A DNA stretch of 64,000 nucleotides from Ananas comosus (GCF_001540865.1 NC_033633.1:2402514-2466513); one strand, 5' to 3'; shown: positions 13,153 to 24,767, counted from the first letter of the stretch. Program-made: numbers and translations. Notes: generated by a model not told the origin, from the letters alone.

Positions 13153-13342
13153 GAGAATCATTAATGTAAAAGTAAGGTTGTACTGCTTTGTTGTTAATTT
13201 CTTTCGCTGGAACGTAGCTATACTCATTCTTCCCTAACATTTATAGAATACGAGAGTCATTAATGTAAAAGTGAGGTTGTACTGCTTTGGTATTAATTTA
13301 TTTCGCTGGAACTTAGTTGTATTGATTTCCTAATATTTATAG
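13153..13342. repeat. Tandem duplication, unit about 96 bp, two copies
   Basis: Copy 1 (13153-13251) and copy 2 (13252-13342) share AATGTAAAAGT, GGTTGTACTGCTTTG and TTTCGCTGGAAC in the same order with a small number of changes. No coding capacity. Confidence 0.75.
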
Positions 13343-15189
13343 GATTTGTTTTTATCGTAAGACATCGAATCCTATTATCTCCGAATAATTTAGAGTGCAG
13401 AGACAAAATACTTTAGATAGACTGTTTTTCAATAATTTTCCCAGATTCTCAATTGTATTATTTTTCTACAATAATACTGAAACAAATAGGCAGAGTTGTC
13501 ACTTGTACTGAAATGATCTTTTATTGAAGTAAAAAGTAGAAACCGAATTTTAAGTTTTAATGAAAGTAGAAGTTGAAAATTGATCTTTTTTATTGTACTT
13601 AAAAAAAGATGTTTGTTTGTGGGTCTTATTATCGGACCCTTGATTTTTAGCATCTAATTATTCAAAATAATTCTTTCTATTTGAAAATAAAGTACCGAAT
13701 AGCTGATCAGAGTCATACTTAATTATTGTTCATTTTGGGTCTTATTGTCGGACCTTGGTTCGAATCTCCGAGTGAATGGTGCTTATATAATTTCATATCT
13801 AGACCATATTGATTTTCTTCTATTAATGCATTTACAAACTATTTCATCATACAAATTTATTATATATTATATATATTAATTATACAGTAGGACCAAACAA
13901 GTTTAGGTCACGCTCAATATAGTGCAACGAAGTATATACCACGAAGTATATACCATAGTCTCTTATACTCCATTATAGTAGCCTAGTTGCATTATTCAAT
14001 ATTATATGAGAAATAAAGTAACAAAGGGGATCTGATTCTCCATAACTAAAGGAACTTGGAAACGCTTTTACCTACCAATTGTTCATGCATGGCCTTCTTG
14101 GTTCCCTAACCTCAGTTTTTCTTTTTACTCTTTTTCTAATTTTAAAAAGATGCATCATGAGATCTTATATTTTACTTTAGATGCTCTTAACCTAGTCATC
14201 TTTGTAGATTTAATAAGTTATGTCAAACTTTGGAACATTTTTTTTTTAATGATAATTGGTAACATGTCAAAAGTTTGTTCCAAGAACAATTCTTTAAATT
14301 TACCCACACATACATAGGAAAAGCATCTATCTTTAGTTAAGATAATAAAAAGAAAAAAAGAAGCAAAAGGATCCATTTAGAGCCAAGTAGGGGGAATAAC
14401 CCCTATAAGCATGGTTGTAATTATAATATTGCAAGTGAAATTTTTAAATGTTACTTTAGAAAATAAAAAGCTATTTTAAAGGCAACTTGCTTAATCAAAT
14501 GCTACTTTGTTTTCACATATAATCACCAATATCAAGTTACTCAAATTGACCCCATCAACAATTAAGGATTTTTCGCGCTCCTCGTAATGAGGGTAACTTA
14601 AGAGCATGTAATTAAGATCAAAATAAGTCCCACTAATTGTTACTCTTTTTTAGTTTTCAAATGTTTAATTCCTTTCCAAAAAATATTTATGAAGGACCAA
14701 GAAAAGTACTACTCGGATTTTGCTTCTTGTTTCACTGCTAGGTTGGTCCTATGGAATGGAAAGTTTGCCTTGTATATAAGTAGCAGTGTTTTAAAAGTTT
14801 GAAGATAATGTAATGTTGAAAGAGTTTTATAAAATAAAGAAACACAGAAAAAGAAAAAGAAAAAAAAAAAAGGTGAAATGGGCCCTTTTGGAGTTTACTT
14901 AATTTTGTGGTGTTCTTGTCGAGAGATGCCCATTGACAAGAGCTTCTTCCAAGAAAAATATTTTGCAGCAAAGACCAAATTTTTAGTGGTCCCGAGTCCT
15001 CAAAAGTTGAGAAATTATAGCAATCAAGTCCAATGCAATAGTAGATTCTGTGAATCGCACCTCATCATTTCTGTTTATTTCATCTCCTGTTTCAGCTCTC
15101 ATCATACGATCAGTGATAATCATATATTTCTTAAATTAATTAATGAAATTAAGTTCGATAAAAAGTTGAATGGTGTGAATTAAAGCATA
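13343..15189. other. AT-rich intergenic DNA
   Basis: No gene supported. The frame at 14878-15183 has no recognisable motif. Confidence 0.45.
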
Positions 15190-15192
15190 TAA

Positions 15193-15195
<3 letters not shown>

Positions 15196-15244
<49 letters not shown>

Positions 15245-15380
15245 TTGAGATGATGGTGGTAGGTGGTGCTAGGTGGTGGTAGTTGAATAGTGTTTGATCC
15301 AAATGCTATTAGTAATCAAGAAGTAGATCCAAGGCCTAGAAACTTAGAAGCATCAATGAGATGGTGCTTCTAAAAGTATN

Positions 15381-15438
<58 letters not shown>
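15196..15438. repeat. (TA)n, (GA)n and (TC)n tracts with an N
   Basis: A TA tract runs into GA (about 15196-15245). After about 130 bp of unique sequence come an N at 15380 and a TC tract of about 58 bp (15381-15438). Tract lengths next to the N are probably unreliable. Confidence 0.8.
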
Positions 15439-15440
<2 letters not shown>

Positions 15441-16115
15441 GCCGACGATACGATAGCTATCGTGGTTTGTGAACCACGATAGTTCAAAAGACGGCAATCT
15501 AATTGGGGAAACTAATAAAAATGGGCAAACTAATATGATAAGTTGGTTGATGGGTGATATATATATATATACTAGCTATATATATCTTGATTCCGATCTT
15601 ATGATTATCGTAGTTTGATAACCACGATAACTAAAAAACTCGGTCAAGAATATCTAACTCTTATTACCCACCAATCCTACTAAAACCTCGGGGGAAGTAA
15701 ATCCAACTCACTCACCAACGCTAACTTATCACTAAGCATTAAATTAGTCTCATAAAATTCATGACTTTTATTAGATACTAAAAAGTTATATTGCACACAT
15801 CTCTAGCTTCGAGTTTTGAGTTATTAAAATACCATATCTCTATCGAGAAAGTTAAATTGACATATTTTTATAATTTATATATAAAGACTATATTTTAAAA
15901 TCACAATATAATAGTGAAAAACATCCTAAAAATAAAAATCGGCAACTAAAACTCAGGAAAGCAAACGATCCGTTTATTATAGCTTTTTAGAATATTAAAT
16001 AAAAGATCTATGAAGTTTATGAGATCTAGTTCAAATTGCCTCGGCTAGCAGCTAAGCTTTCAGGTAGTAGCTTTTGCCGGACCTTACCAGACACGAAGGT
16101 CTTCGTATCATCGGA

Positions 16116-16153
<38 letters not shown>

Positions 16154-16360
16154 GATATATATATATATAAGGCCGATACCACGATAATTATCGTGATTCG
16201 TGAACCACGATAATTAAAAAAATGGTAATCTAAATGTGAAAACTAGTCAAAATGGGCAATCTAATATGATAAGTAGGTTGGTGGGTAAGTTGGGATCCTC
16301 TAGGTGTAGTAGGATTGGCGTGTAGAGAATTAGTTTCCCGGCTTTTGAATATCATGGTTA
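15439..16360. repeat. Hairpin-bearing repeat family F, two main copies
   Basis: Copies start at about 15439 and 16171, each opening GGCCGA and followed by a perfect or near-perfect hairpin, e.g. stem CTATCGTGGTT, loop TGTG, stem AACCACGATAG at 15457-15482. The shared body includes AATGGGCAA, CTAATATGATAAGT and GGTTGGTGGGT. A third hairpin (about 15604-15634) is a diverged inverted unit. TA tracts separate the copies (15559-15590, 16119-16168). Confidence 0.6.
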
Positions 16361-16494
16361 CTTAACGTTTATATAGAAAGATTTATATCACTCAATATAA
16401 CAGTATGTACAAGGAGATTTATATCATTTAACGACTCTATATACGGATGTTTGAAGTTGAAATTATATATCAAGATGATGTTTTAAGGAATATA

Positions 16495-16660
16495 AAAGTT
16501 CGTAAACCACAAAAGCTCAAAAAACGGCAATTTAGATAACGAAATCGGTAAAAGTAGGCAATCTACTATGATAAGTTGATCGGTGAGTGAGTTGGGATCC
16601 ATACAGGAAAGTAGGACAGGCGTGCACGGAAGTCACTTTACCCGATTTTTCCAGTTAAGT
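16495..16660. repeat. Repeat family F, diverged third copy
   Basis: It shares CGTAAACCACAAAAGCTC, CGGCAATTTAG and ATGATAAGTTGATCGGTGAG with the copies at 15439 and 16171, but the hairpin is decayed. Confidence 0.5.
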
Positions 16661-18160
16661 GGAATAATCGATTAATCCAAATTCATAATAATGATCATAT
16701 CAACGGATTAAAAAAGATTACATAGGATTAACGTCCCCGTATAAACTTATATAGGCTTGAAAACGTTAATATATTATATTATCAATATAAAACATCTCTA
16801 TATAAATGTTAAGTGATACAAATATTTCTTAACATACTTATAACCCGGGAATAATGGTATGGTCATTTTAGGAATTGAGATTAACCAAACACAGAAAAAG
16901 TGAACTGGAGCGTCTCACGAAATGGGATTAAAAAAATTATAATATCATACCATGAAAACCTACATAAGTATAAACATACAACTTGATAATACAGTAAAAA
17001 AAATAGTTTAAAATCTATCATAAAATTGCCATTGTTTAATCTCACTATATAAACTGTTATAATCCTTAAAGTTCGTTGAGCAAATCCCGAGATAGACCGA
17101 GCTGAACTTAAAACATCCGAGCGAAATAAAGACGAAGTTAATATAAACATCCCTACGACATACGGATTTAAATACGAGCTTAATATTAAAGTTCAGTTCG
17201 AAATCGACTCTATTAGAGCGAGCTCAAGCCGAGCAAAGGTGGGGATTACTGTTGAAAACTTCTCTGATTTCATATCGAAATTACCAAATAGCGCTAAACG
17301 TTAAATTATTCCTATTTGAATTAATTTATAATTAAAGATAATCAAATTAGAACGTACAAACGTCCAGCTGAGATCTCCTAGGGGCCCATGGCTCGAGCTT
17401 AAGAGAAAAAAAACTCAGAAATAAATGTTAAGCGAACAACAAAAAAACGTTGCAGAACTGAAGCAGAGGAAAGAAGAGCGGAAAGGAAGTAGAGTAAAAA
17501 AAGAACGAAAGAGAGAGAAGAGGAGGAGGAGGTAGCAAATGTACAGCTACGGCATGAAGAGAGATAAAGCGGGTGTGGAGACGGTCACGGCCGCCGCTAC
17601 TGCGTCCAAACTTATACCATGTCTAACGCCTCCACTCGGACACCGTCCACCGTACCGACACCTGATGCTGCCGCTGCTTTCATGGTATCATAAACTCATG
17701 CTACCCTTCCCTTCCGTGCAGTTCCGCCGCGCCGTTGACGTCGTCTCTTTTTTACTACCCCTCCCACCTCCGTTTTCCCTTTTTTTTTTAACATTTTTTT
17801 ACACAAAAGGAAAAGACCTTTCCAGTGTGCACAGCACCGGTGACATTCCTTCCGGTTGTTCATCTCTTCTTTCTTTTTCTTTTTTCCCAATAAACGTATG
17901 TGCAGGGGCGTTTGTATCACTTAACGCCTTTATAGGGACGTTTTGCCTTTGAGGTATTCGACAGGGACGTTTTCAGGATTAAATACGTCTATACAGGGAG
18001 ACTAATTGTAGACAATCTCTTGACAAATAAAAAATTGTCAAAAATACACTTTACTGGTAAAACGGGAGTGTTTATATAGGGAGGTTTTCGTAGAAGGGGG
18101 AGAGAAAGAGAAGGAGAAGGAGAAGCCCGGCGGCCTCGCATATATATATATATATATAAG
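16661..18160. other. Intergenic DNA without recognised genes
   Basis: The open frame at 17539-17952 lacks any family motif and has transposon-like surroundings. Short recurrences such as AGGGACGTTTT and TATAGGGA (17900-18100) suggest decayed repeat DNA. A short TA tract (18140-18158) leads into the next fold-back element. Confidence 0.4.
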
Positions 18161-18694
18161 ATTAGAGTTGAGTTGGTATACTATCTGTAGTAAATGGACT
18201 CCGTTGCCACTCATTTGTTTTCGATGATGGAGCCTCCAAATCGACGATTGACACCGTTGAATATTATCTATATCAAACTAAATTTCATACTTTTTCGATA
18301 TTATTTTTTTGTCCATCAAGTGGGCACAAAAATGAACAACTGAAAACGATTATCTTTTAAAAGGTAATGATAAGAGTCTCACAGTCAAGATCAAGAGTAT
18401 GGATCTTGTTTTAAATAGTTCAGAGAATTTTTTAATAAAAATTTAATTAATTTGGATATTTTTACACTATTAAACAAGAAAATGTCTCATATCGACCATT
18501 AAAATTACAGATTTTAAAATTCTTTGATCATTAGGCCAATGATGTCGAAAAAATTTGAAATTTGATTTCTATATACTTCAAGTGGTATAGGTCATGGTTA
18601 ACGATGCCGATCGTTGATTTGGAGGCTTCATCATGTAAAATAAATGGTGGCAATAGAGTCTGTTTGTTATTTATAGCAATCCGGCTAAACTCTA
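18161..18694. mobile_element. Fold-back MITE, family E, copy 2
   Basis: Inverted halves: left GTTTTCGATGATGGAGCCTC then AAATCGACGATTGACACCG; the right end is the complement of GCCTCCAAATCAACGATCGG. It lies just right of a (TA)n tract. Related in layout and core motif to 6334-6872 and 20831-21375. Confidence 0.65.
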
Positions 18695-18756
18695 TATAAT
18701 TAAATGTTTGTTTGCATAATATTTTCTCTCAAGATTTCTTAGTTTCCAAGAGGATG

Positions 18757-18757
<1 letters not shown>

Positions 18758-18819
<62 letters not shown>

Positions 18820-18968
18820 ACTATATGTACATAGCTACAAAAAGTAAATATCTCCAAAAAGGGGTACTCCTCTAGCACAACGACCAGAGTAGACAGGGAT
18901 CTAACTCGTGACTCNATATATATATATACATATATATGTATATATATACATATATATGTATATATATA
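18758..18968. repeat. (TA)n tracts with an N gap
   Basis: TA tracts at about 18758-18821 and 18916-18968 (the second with a roughly 10-bp TATATACATA rhythm) around about 90 bp of unique sequence and an N at 18915. They abut the left end of the 1.8-kb fold-back element. Confidence 0.85.
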
Positions 18969-20787
18969 CCAGAAAAACGTATTTTTTAGGTGAATAAAAC
19001 CCGAAAACGTTTTAGCCCAGTAAAAAAAACAAAAACGTCTAAACCAGGCAAAAAAGTCATTTGACTGGTTTTATGGGAATAATGAAAAAGAGAAAGGAGA
19101 AAGAGAGAGGAGAAGCAAAGAAGGCAAGAAAAAAAAAAAAAAAGCAAGAAAAAAGCTCGGGCGGCGGCTCGGACAGGAGGCGGAGGCGTTCGGCTTGGGG
19201 AGGAGGAGAGGGGGCAGCGGCGGCGGCTCGGGTGGGGGTGGCAGCAGAGCGGAGGAGAAAGAGAGAAGAGGAGTTCGGGGAGGAGTGGAGGGGCAGCGGG
19301 AGGAGTTCGGGCGGCGCTTCGAGGCGCAGGAGGAGGAGGCGGAGGTGTTCGGCTTGGGCGGCGGCGCAGCAGTGGCTTCAACGTCCCCGCCTCGTTCGAG
19401 GAGCAGTTCGAGTTCCAGCTCCTCAGGGGCTAGCAGAGGGAGAAGTGCGCTTCGAGGCGGCGGCTCGGGGAAGAGGAGAGGGGGCGGCGGCGGCGGCTCG
19501 GGTGGGGGTGGCAGCAGAGGCAGCGGCAGCGGCAGCGGCTCGGGTGCAGGGCGGGGAACAGCTGGCGGAGCAGTGGGAGGTTAGCGGAGCAGTGAGGGGA
19601 ACGACTCGGGAGCAGTGGGGATGGCAGCAGAGGCAGCGGCAGTGGCAGCAGAGGCAACGGCAGCGGTTCGGGTGCGGGGTAATTACCACATTACCACGTG
19701 GTAACGTGGTAATGTAGTAATTACCACGTGGTAATGTGGTAATTACCACATTACCACGTTACCACGTGGTAATGTGATTACCAGGTGGTAACGTGGTAAT
19801 GTGGTAATGTAATGTGGTAATTACCACATTACCACGTTACCACGTGGTAATGTAATTACCACGTGGTAATGTGGTAATGTGGTATTGTAATGTGGTAATT
19901 ACCACATTACCACGTTACCACGTGGTAATGTAATTACCACGTGGTAATGTGGTAATGTGGTATTTTAATGTGGTAATTACCACATTACCACGTGGTAATG
20001 TGATACTTCTTCTTCTTCTTCGTCGGCGTCGGGCGGGCGGCGGCGACGCACGTGGCCGCAGCGGCGGCTGGGCCGGGGCGTGGCGCCGACGCGCGGGGCG
20101 CGTTCCTCGTCGGGCGCTAGTCGCGGAGGGGGCAGCGGCGGCTGCGGAGTTCACCGCAGCAGCCGAGCGCCGGGCCCCCGAGTTGCAACCGCGACTTGAG
20201 GTCATCGTCGACCTTCTCCAGGCCGGCCGGAACGCGCTACCGGCTCACGTCGTCCAGCTGCGGCCTGCGCAGCTGCCGCAGCCGGCCCGCGGTTAGGCCC
20301 AGTGAGGCGAGGTCGGCGGCCGCTGCTTGAGGCGTCGGAGAAGGAGGCGGCGCGGCGGCTGTCGCTGCTGCTGGCGCCGCCGCCTGCTCCCCGAGCCGCT
20401 GCCTCTGCTGCCACTACCGCCGGTACCCCGGCGGCGGCGGTACCGGCACCCGAGCCGCTGCCGCTGCTTCTGCTGCCACCCCCACCTGAGCCGCCGTCGC
20501 CGCCCCCTCTCCTCCTCTCCAGCACCCGCCACCTCTCCTCCCACTCCTCCCTCCGTTGCCACTTCTTCCTCCCACTCCTCCCTCCGCTGCCAGGCTAGGC
20601 GGAGAAAAAAAAGTCGCTCTTTTTTTTTTTCTTGCTCTCTTTACTTCTCCTCTCTCTTTCTCCTTTCTCTTTTTCATTATTCCCATAAAACCAGTCAAAC
20701 GACTTTTTCGCCTGGCTTAGACGTTTTTGCTTTTTCCACCGGGCCAAAACGTTTTCAGTTTTTATTCATCTAAAAAATACGTTTAAC

Positions 20788-20790
<3 letters not shown>
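18969..20790. mobile_element. Large fold-back element with long TIRs and GC-rich core
   Basis: 1822 bp bounded by TA tracts on both sides. The outer about 175 bp at each end are highly similar inverted repeats: left CGTATTTTTTAGGTGAATAA and ACTGGTTTTATGGGAATAAT, each found as complement at the right (20600-20790). Similarity continues weakly inward, including GGTGGGGGTGGCAGCAGA on both arms. The interior has purine-rich GGC/GGA-repeat arms (19150-19680), a G-box palindrome array (19680-20005) and a very GC-rich segment (20020-20580). The long open frames are products of GC-rich simple sequence and show no domain. The superfamily is undetermined because TA flanks hide any target-site duplication; captured host sequence in 20100-20330 is possible but not recognised. 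Confidence 0.75.
19680..20005. repeat. 78-bp-period array of G-box palindromes
   Basis: Tandem units beginning AATGTGGTAATTACCACATT at 19733, 19811, 19889 and 19967, exactly 78 bp apart, each with nested palindromes of TTACCACGTGGTAA type. Eight perfect CACGTG cores are present (19695, 19725, 19763, 19841, 19860, 19919, 19938, 19989). It sits at the centre of the fold-back element. G-boxes bind bZIP/bHLH factors; binding here is inference. Confidence 0.85.

Positions 20791-20830
<40 letters not shown>
20791..20830. repeat. (TA)n tract
   Basis: A TA tract of about 40 bp separates the 1.8-kb fold-back element from the next fold-back MITE and forms the border of both. Confidence 0.85.
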
Positions 20831-20831
<1 letters not shown>

Positions 20832-21375
20832 GAGTTTTGCTAGAATACTATCGGTAGTAAACGGCTTGGTTTGCTATCGATTTGTTTTCGATGATAGAGC
20901 TTCCAAATTGATGATCGGCACCGTTAAACATGATCTAAACTATTTAAACTATCTGGAAATCAAATTTCACATATTTTCGATATCGTTCTCTTGTCCATCA
21001 AGTGAATAGAAAAATGAATGGCTGAAAATGAATATCCTTCAAAAAGTGATGATACAATTTTTATATTTGAGATCTAGAGTCTAGATCTTATTTTTTATAG
21101 TTTTAAAAAAATTTTAACAAAAATTTAGTTGATTTGAACTCTTCTATACCGTTAAACTAGTTAACGCACCATATCAGCCATTAAAATTATAGATTTTGTG
21201 ACCCTTTGATCGTTCAGTTAGTGATGCCAAAAAATCATGAAATTTGATTTCTAGATAATTTAAATGGTTTAGATCATGTTCAACGGTGCCAATCATCGAT
21301 TTGAAAACTCTATCATCAAAAACAAATCGGTAGTAAACCGAGCAGTTTACTACCGATAGTAGCCCAGTCAAACTC
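20831..21375. mobile_element. Fold-back MITE, family E, copy 3
   Basis: About 545 bp. Left end AGAGTTTTGCTAGAATACTA then TCGGTAGTAAAC; right end is the complement of AGAGTTTGACTGGGCTACTA then TCGGTAGTAAAC. Core GTTTTCGATGATAGAGCTTC on the left, a decayed complement on the right. Bounded by TA on the left and CT-TA on the right. Confidence 0.75.
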
Positions 21376-21402
21376 TCTCTCTCTCTCTATATATATATAT
21401 AC

Positions 21403-21940
21403 AGCTAGGCTCCTATACTTTCGAAAGTACGGAAGACTCCGTATTTGTAAATTATTTTCAATAATGGGACATCCGATTCGGCGATCGGTTCCGTTAGACA
21501 TGATCTACGCTATTAGAACTATCTAGAAACCAAATTTCATAATTTTTTGATTTCGTTTGTCTAGTAAACGAGTAGTCTCAAAATAAACGGCTGAAAATGA
21601 AAATCTCATAAAAAACAGTGATAAAGAACTCAAATTTCAAATCGGAAGTATTGGTCTTGCTATTGATGTTAAGTAAATTTTTTTATTAAATTTTCATCTA
21701 ATTTGGATACTTCTACACCGTTGAACTTAAAAACATGCCACATCGGCCATTAAAATAGTCATTTTGAGACCTTTTGATCGCTTGATAAATGATGTAAAAA
21801 AATTATAAAATTTGGTTTCTAAATAGTTCTAATAGGGTAGATTATACTTAACGAAGTCGATCGTCGAATCAGATTTTCTATTATCGAAAACAACTTACAA
21901 GCACGGAGATCTCCGTATTTTCGAAAGTACAGGAGTATTG
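21403..21940. mobile_element. Fold-back MITE, family E, copy 4
   Basis: About 540 bp. Left end GCTCCTATACTTTCGAAAGT then ACGGAAGACTCC; the right end carries GGAGATCTCCGTATTTTCGA then AAGTACAGGAGTA, its complement. The core TTTTCAATAATGGGACATCC is matched by its complement near 21870. A CT-TA tract (21373-21400) lies at its left. Confidence 0.7.
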
Positions 21941-21944
21941 ATAA

Positions 21945-22390
21945 ATTTGATAGACCTTTAGTTTAAAGTGTATAAAAGCTATAGCAAGAGAACAGGTAGT
22001 TCACTTATCTTTTTACTTACCGACTTTTACTTATAGGAAGTTTTTCACTACTATGTTAAAAATATAAACTCTAGATCTCAGATCTAGAATAAAAAATATC
22101 AAAATTTTTTTAAAATTGTTTTTAAATCAACTAAACTTGAGAAGATATGGCAATTTGATCAATTGCGTGGTATAGTCGGTAATTTTAATATCTAAAACAC
22201 TGGGAAACTAGCAAGTCAATCACTACGGTTTTTTAGTACTTTAAACTAAAGATCTATTAAATTTACCAAATCTAGTACAAGTTGCCACGGTTAGTAGCTA
22301 AACTTTTGAGATAGTAGTTTTTGTTTAGCCATCATTTGGCTCGTCAAATGATGGCTATCATCGGGTCAGTTTGAGAGAGAGAGAGAGATA
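21945..22390. repeat. Repeat with arms related to 15780-16115
   Basis: The right part (CTAGTACAAGTTGCC, GGTTAGTAGCTAAAC, GTAGTTTTTG) resembles the stretch at 16020-16080, and the left start GACCTTTAGTTTAAAG is complemented by CTTTAAACTAAAGATC near 22240, suggesting another fold-back family. A GA-TA tract follows (22374-22404). Confidence 0.45.
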
Positions 22391-22410
22391 TATATATATA
22401 TATAGATACN

Positions 22411-22650
22411 ATGTTATCGGAAGTATAGATGATTTGATGTTTCTGACTTTTGAACCCTTGAATCAAGAATTGTACGATTGGAATAATTGCGATCCTTCCT
22501 AAGATTGAGTAGTACTCCTAGGGTTAAGTGGTTCCTACTGGGTAATAATATTAATTCAAAGGTTAAAAATGATCAAAAAGATTGATATAAGGGCAAAAAT
22601 GTCGGAAACATCAGAAACTTTATGCTCATGATAACATAGTAGCTCTACTC
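22411..22650. mobile_element. Small TA-bounded MITE, family G, copy 1
   Basis: It begins ATGTTATCGGAAG after an N at 22410 and ends with CATGATAACATAGTAG, short inverted ends. The body contains CCTAGGGTTAAGTGG and CTACTGGGTAATA, shared with the copy at 62655-62853. TA tracts flank both sides. Confidence 0.6.
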
Positions 22651-22666
22651 TCTCTTTATATATATA

Positions 22667-23957
22667 CTAGTTATAGTGCACGTGCAATGCACGTAACATT
22701 TAATTAAATTAAATTTATATTTAATTTTAAATTTAAATAATTATTAATGGTATAAATCTATTTATTATTTAATTTTTTTCTAAAATTAATTTTTTTAATA
22801 TGTATCCAAATTTTAAAAATTTAAAGTAATTCTAAATTTTAAATTAATAAATTCATATTTAAATTTATGAATAAAACTCAAAATTTGAAATTAATTTTGA
22901 ATCCATAATTTGAATATAAATAATTATTAAAGACATTAATATTATCATCCATTATTTTTCAAATTTGATATATTTTCAAGTTAATTAATTATTTTAATTT
23001 GAAAATATGTTACACACTCAAAATTATTAAATTTTAATTAATTTCAATTTTGAATTAAATTAATTCACATTTGAAACTATGAACCAAATTTTAAATTTAA
23101 AGTTGATTTATAATCTTATTTAAATTATTTTTTTTTAATCTAATTTTTATTAGCCTACTTGAGAGATAGTAGATACAAAATATTTCAATGATTTGTTGCA
23201 TAGGATTTTCGTTTTTATTTGATAAGTATGAAATATTATTTATTGGACGCGCAAATATCTTTCATTGACAAAAATTTGGATAAGTATAAATTTTTTTTAT
23301 TCTTGCAAATAGAATGCATATTTATTTCCGACTAAAAAAATGTATTGTCTGTGTCAATAATTATTTATAATTTATCTCAAATCAATATCAATTTGTGAAT
23401 CATATTTTACTAAAATTTAAAATTTTAAATTGTAATCTTATATGCTATATTTTATTGAAAAAATCTCAATATTTAAATAATTAGTAGGTAAAATTGAGAT
23501 AATTTATATATCACTATTTAAAAAATATGATTAATATTTATATATGCGGAAGTATTATTTGATTGGATATTATTTAAGGTGCGAAATATTACGTGTGAGA
23601 ATGAAAATATTTAGAAATGCGAAATATATTATGTGATAAAATATGTATTATATGGCGGCGTTATTAGGATATGACACACATATAAAAAGTGAAATTTGAT
23701 ACGTAATATCTAAGAGTAATTTAGGTAAAAAAAGTGACAGATACTTAATTCGTCAGTCATTGGATTAGAATCGAATGACTAAGAATTAATATATTTTATG
23801 ATAATTAAAAAAAATAAAAATTGTACGCTGTGATTTATTTTATTAAAGTTGAATGAATTATATTTTATGTATGTAATTGGAATTATATTAATAGGGGGCA
23901 TTTGGGAAAAAGAAAAAATTTCAAAACTCACGCTTTATAGTAGTAATATCATTTATA
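22667..23957 (-). mobile_element. Helitron-like 3' end and AT-rich body
   Basis: On the minus strand the sequence ends with a short hairpin (stem ACGTGC, loop ATT, stem GCACGT at 22680-22694) about 10 bp before CTAG (22667-22670), which is followed by T. Hairpin, CTAG and insertion before T are the Helitron 3' signature. The AT-rich body has no coding capacity and its 5' end is not identified, so the right limit is only where a TA tract begins. A second such end is at 63553. Confidence 0.5.
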
Positions 23958-23962
23958 TAATC

Positions 23963-23995
<33 letters not shown>

Positions 23996-24114
23996 GAGAA
24001 AGCTTCATGTGTACACCTCAATCTTTAAATTTCGTGCAAAATTCTTTAAGCATATTTATCTTTTGATAGAAACATGACTTTTTCACTCTTTAAGGTCTCT
24101 CTTCACATGGAAAA

Positions 24115-24298
24115 ATTCTAGAATGCAACGGGTATATTAGTGACGTGGCGTAACAAACCAATTAAATTAATTCTTTTAAGAATATATGTCCCATCATGAT
24201 TGTAAAAAAGTATTTTTATTGTACTTTTGTTTGAAAAGAAGGAATGTGATTGGCTTGTTATTGATGACGTGGTGCAAGTGTGACAGTGTAGAATTCCT
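24115..24298. repeat. Short repeat family K, copy 1
   Basis: It shares GGTATATTAGTGACGTGG, TATGTCCCATCATGATT-like sequence and GGCTTGTTATTGATGACG with 42385-42562, in the same order. The ends are weak inverted repeats around a TGACGTGG-type motif; probably a MITE. Confidence 0.5.
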
Positions 24299-24448
24299 CA
24301 CATGGGATGCATCTTTATAGTAAGACGGAAATCATCATTATCGATCACTCTAATAATTCGAATCTCAAAGCAAAGGGATTTACGACAGTGGATCCCGTGT
24401 CTCACGTACGGTGAGGTGCATATTGTATTATGGATTGTTGGTATTAAT

Positions 24449-24767
24449 CACTATAAGAAAATTAATATTTAAAGACGTTATTTTTTATATTTAACGATGT
24501 TTAAACAAATTCAAAATAGTCCACCGTCATATTTAAAACTGTTGGCAAAATAAAAAATCGGTACGTATATACTGATATTTTAAGACGTCGAAAAATTAAA
24601 ATTAATAGTAAAATTTATCATTCAATAAATTAATTTGATATAATAGATAGTCCATGTGACGACATTTTTTGAAAAGTTAGCATTTGCTATATTGTAGGGA
24701 GGTTTGGAAACGTTTCTTCTAAGCGTCGTCTAAAAAACATCCTTGTAATAAGATTTTTCTCGTAGTG
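24449..24767. mobile_element. CACTA-type MITE
   Basis: 319 bp, starting CACTATAAGAAAATTAAT and ending TTTTTCTCGTAGTG, with subterminal GACGTT/CGTCG motifs like the element at 7435. Flanking trinucleotides AAT and AAA differ at one base, so the duplication is imperfect or mutated. Confidence 0.75.

Noticed and set aside
17539..17952. 137-aa plus-strand frame
   Set aside because: No recognisable motif, no gene-like context, and repeats of AGGGACGTTT nearby suggest transposon-derived DNA.
19061..19717. 218-aa open frame rich in Lys/Arg/Gly/Ala
   Set aside because: It translates GGC/GGA/CAG simple repeats of the fold-back element; similar frames exist in other phases and there is no domain.
20327..20773. 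148-aa Arg/Pro/Ser-rich open frame
   Set aside because: It is the inverted-arm counterpart of the frame at 19061 and ends in the terminal repeat; low-complexity only.
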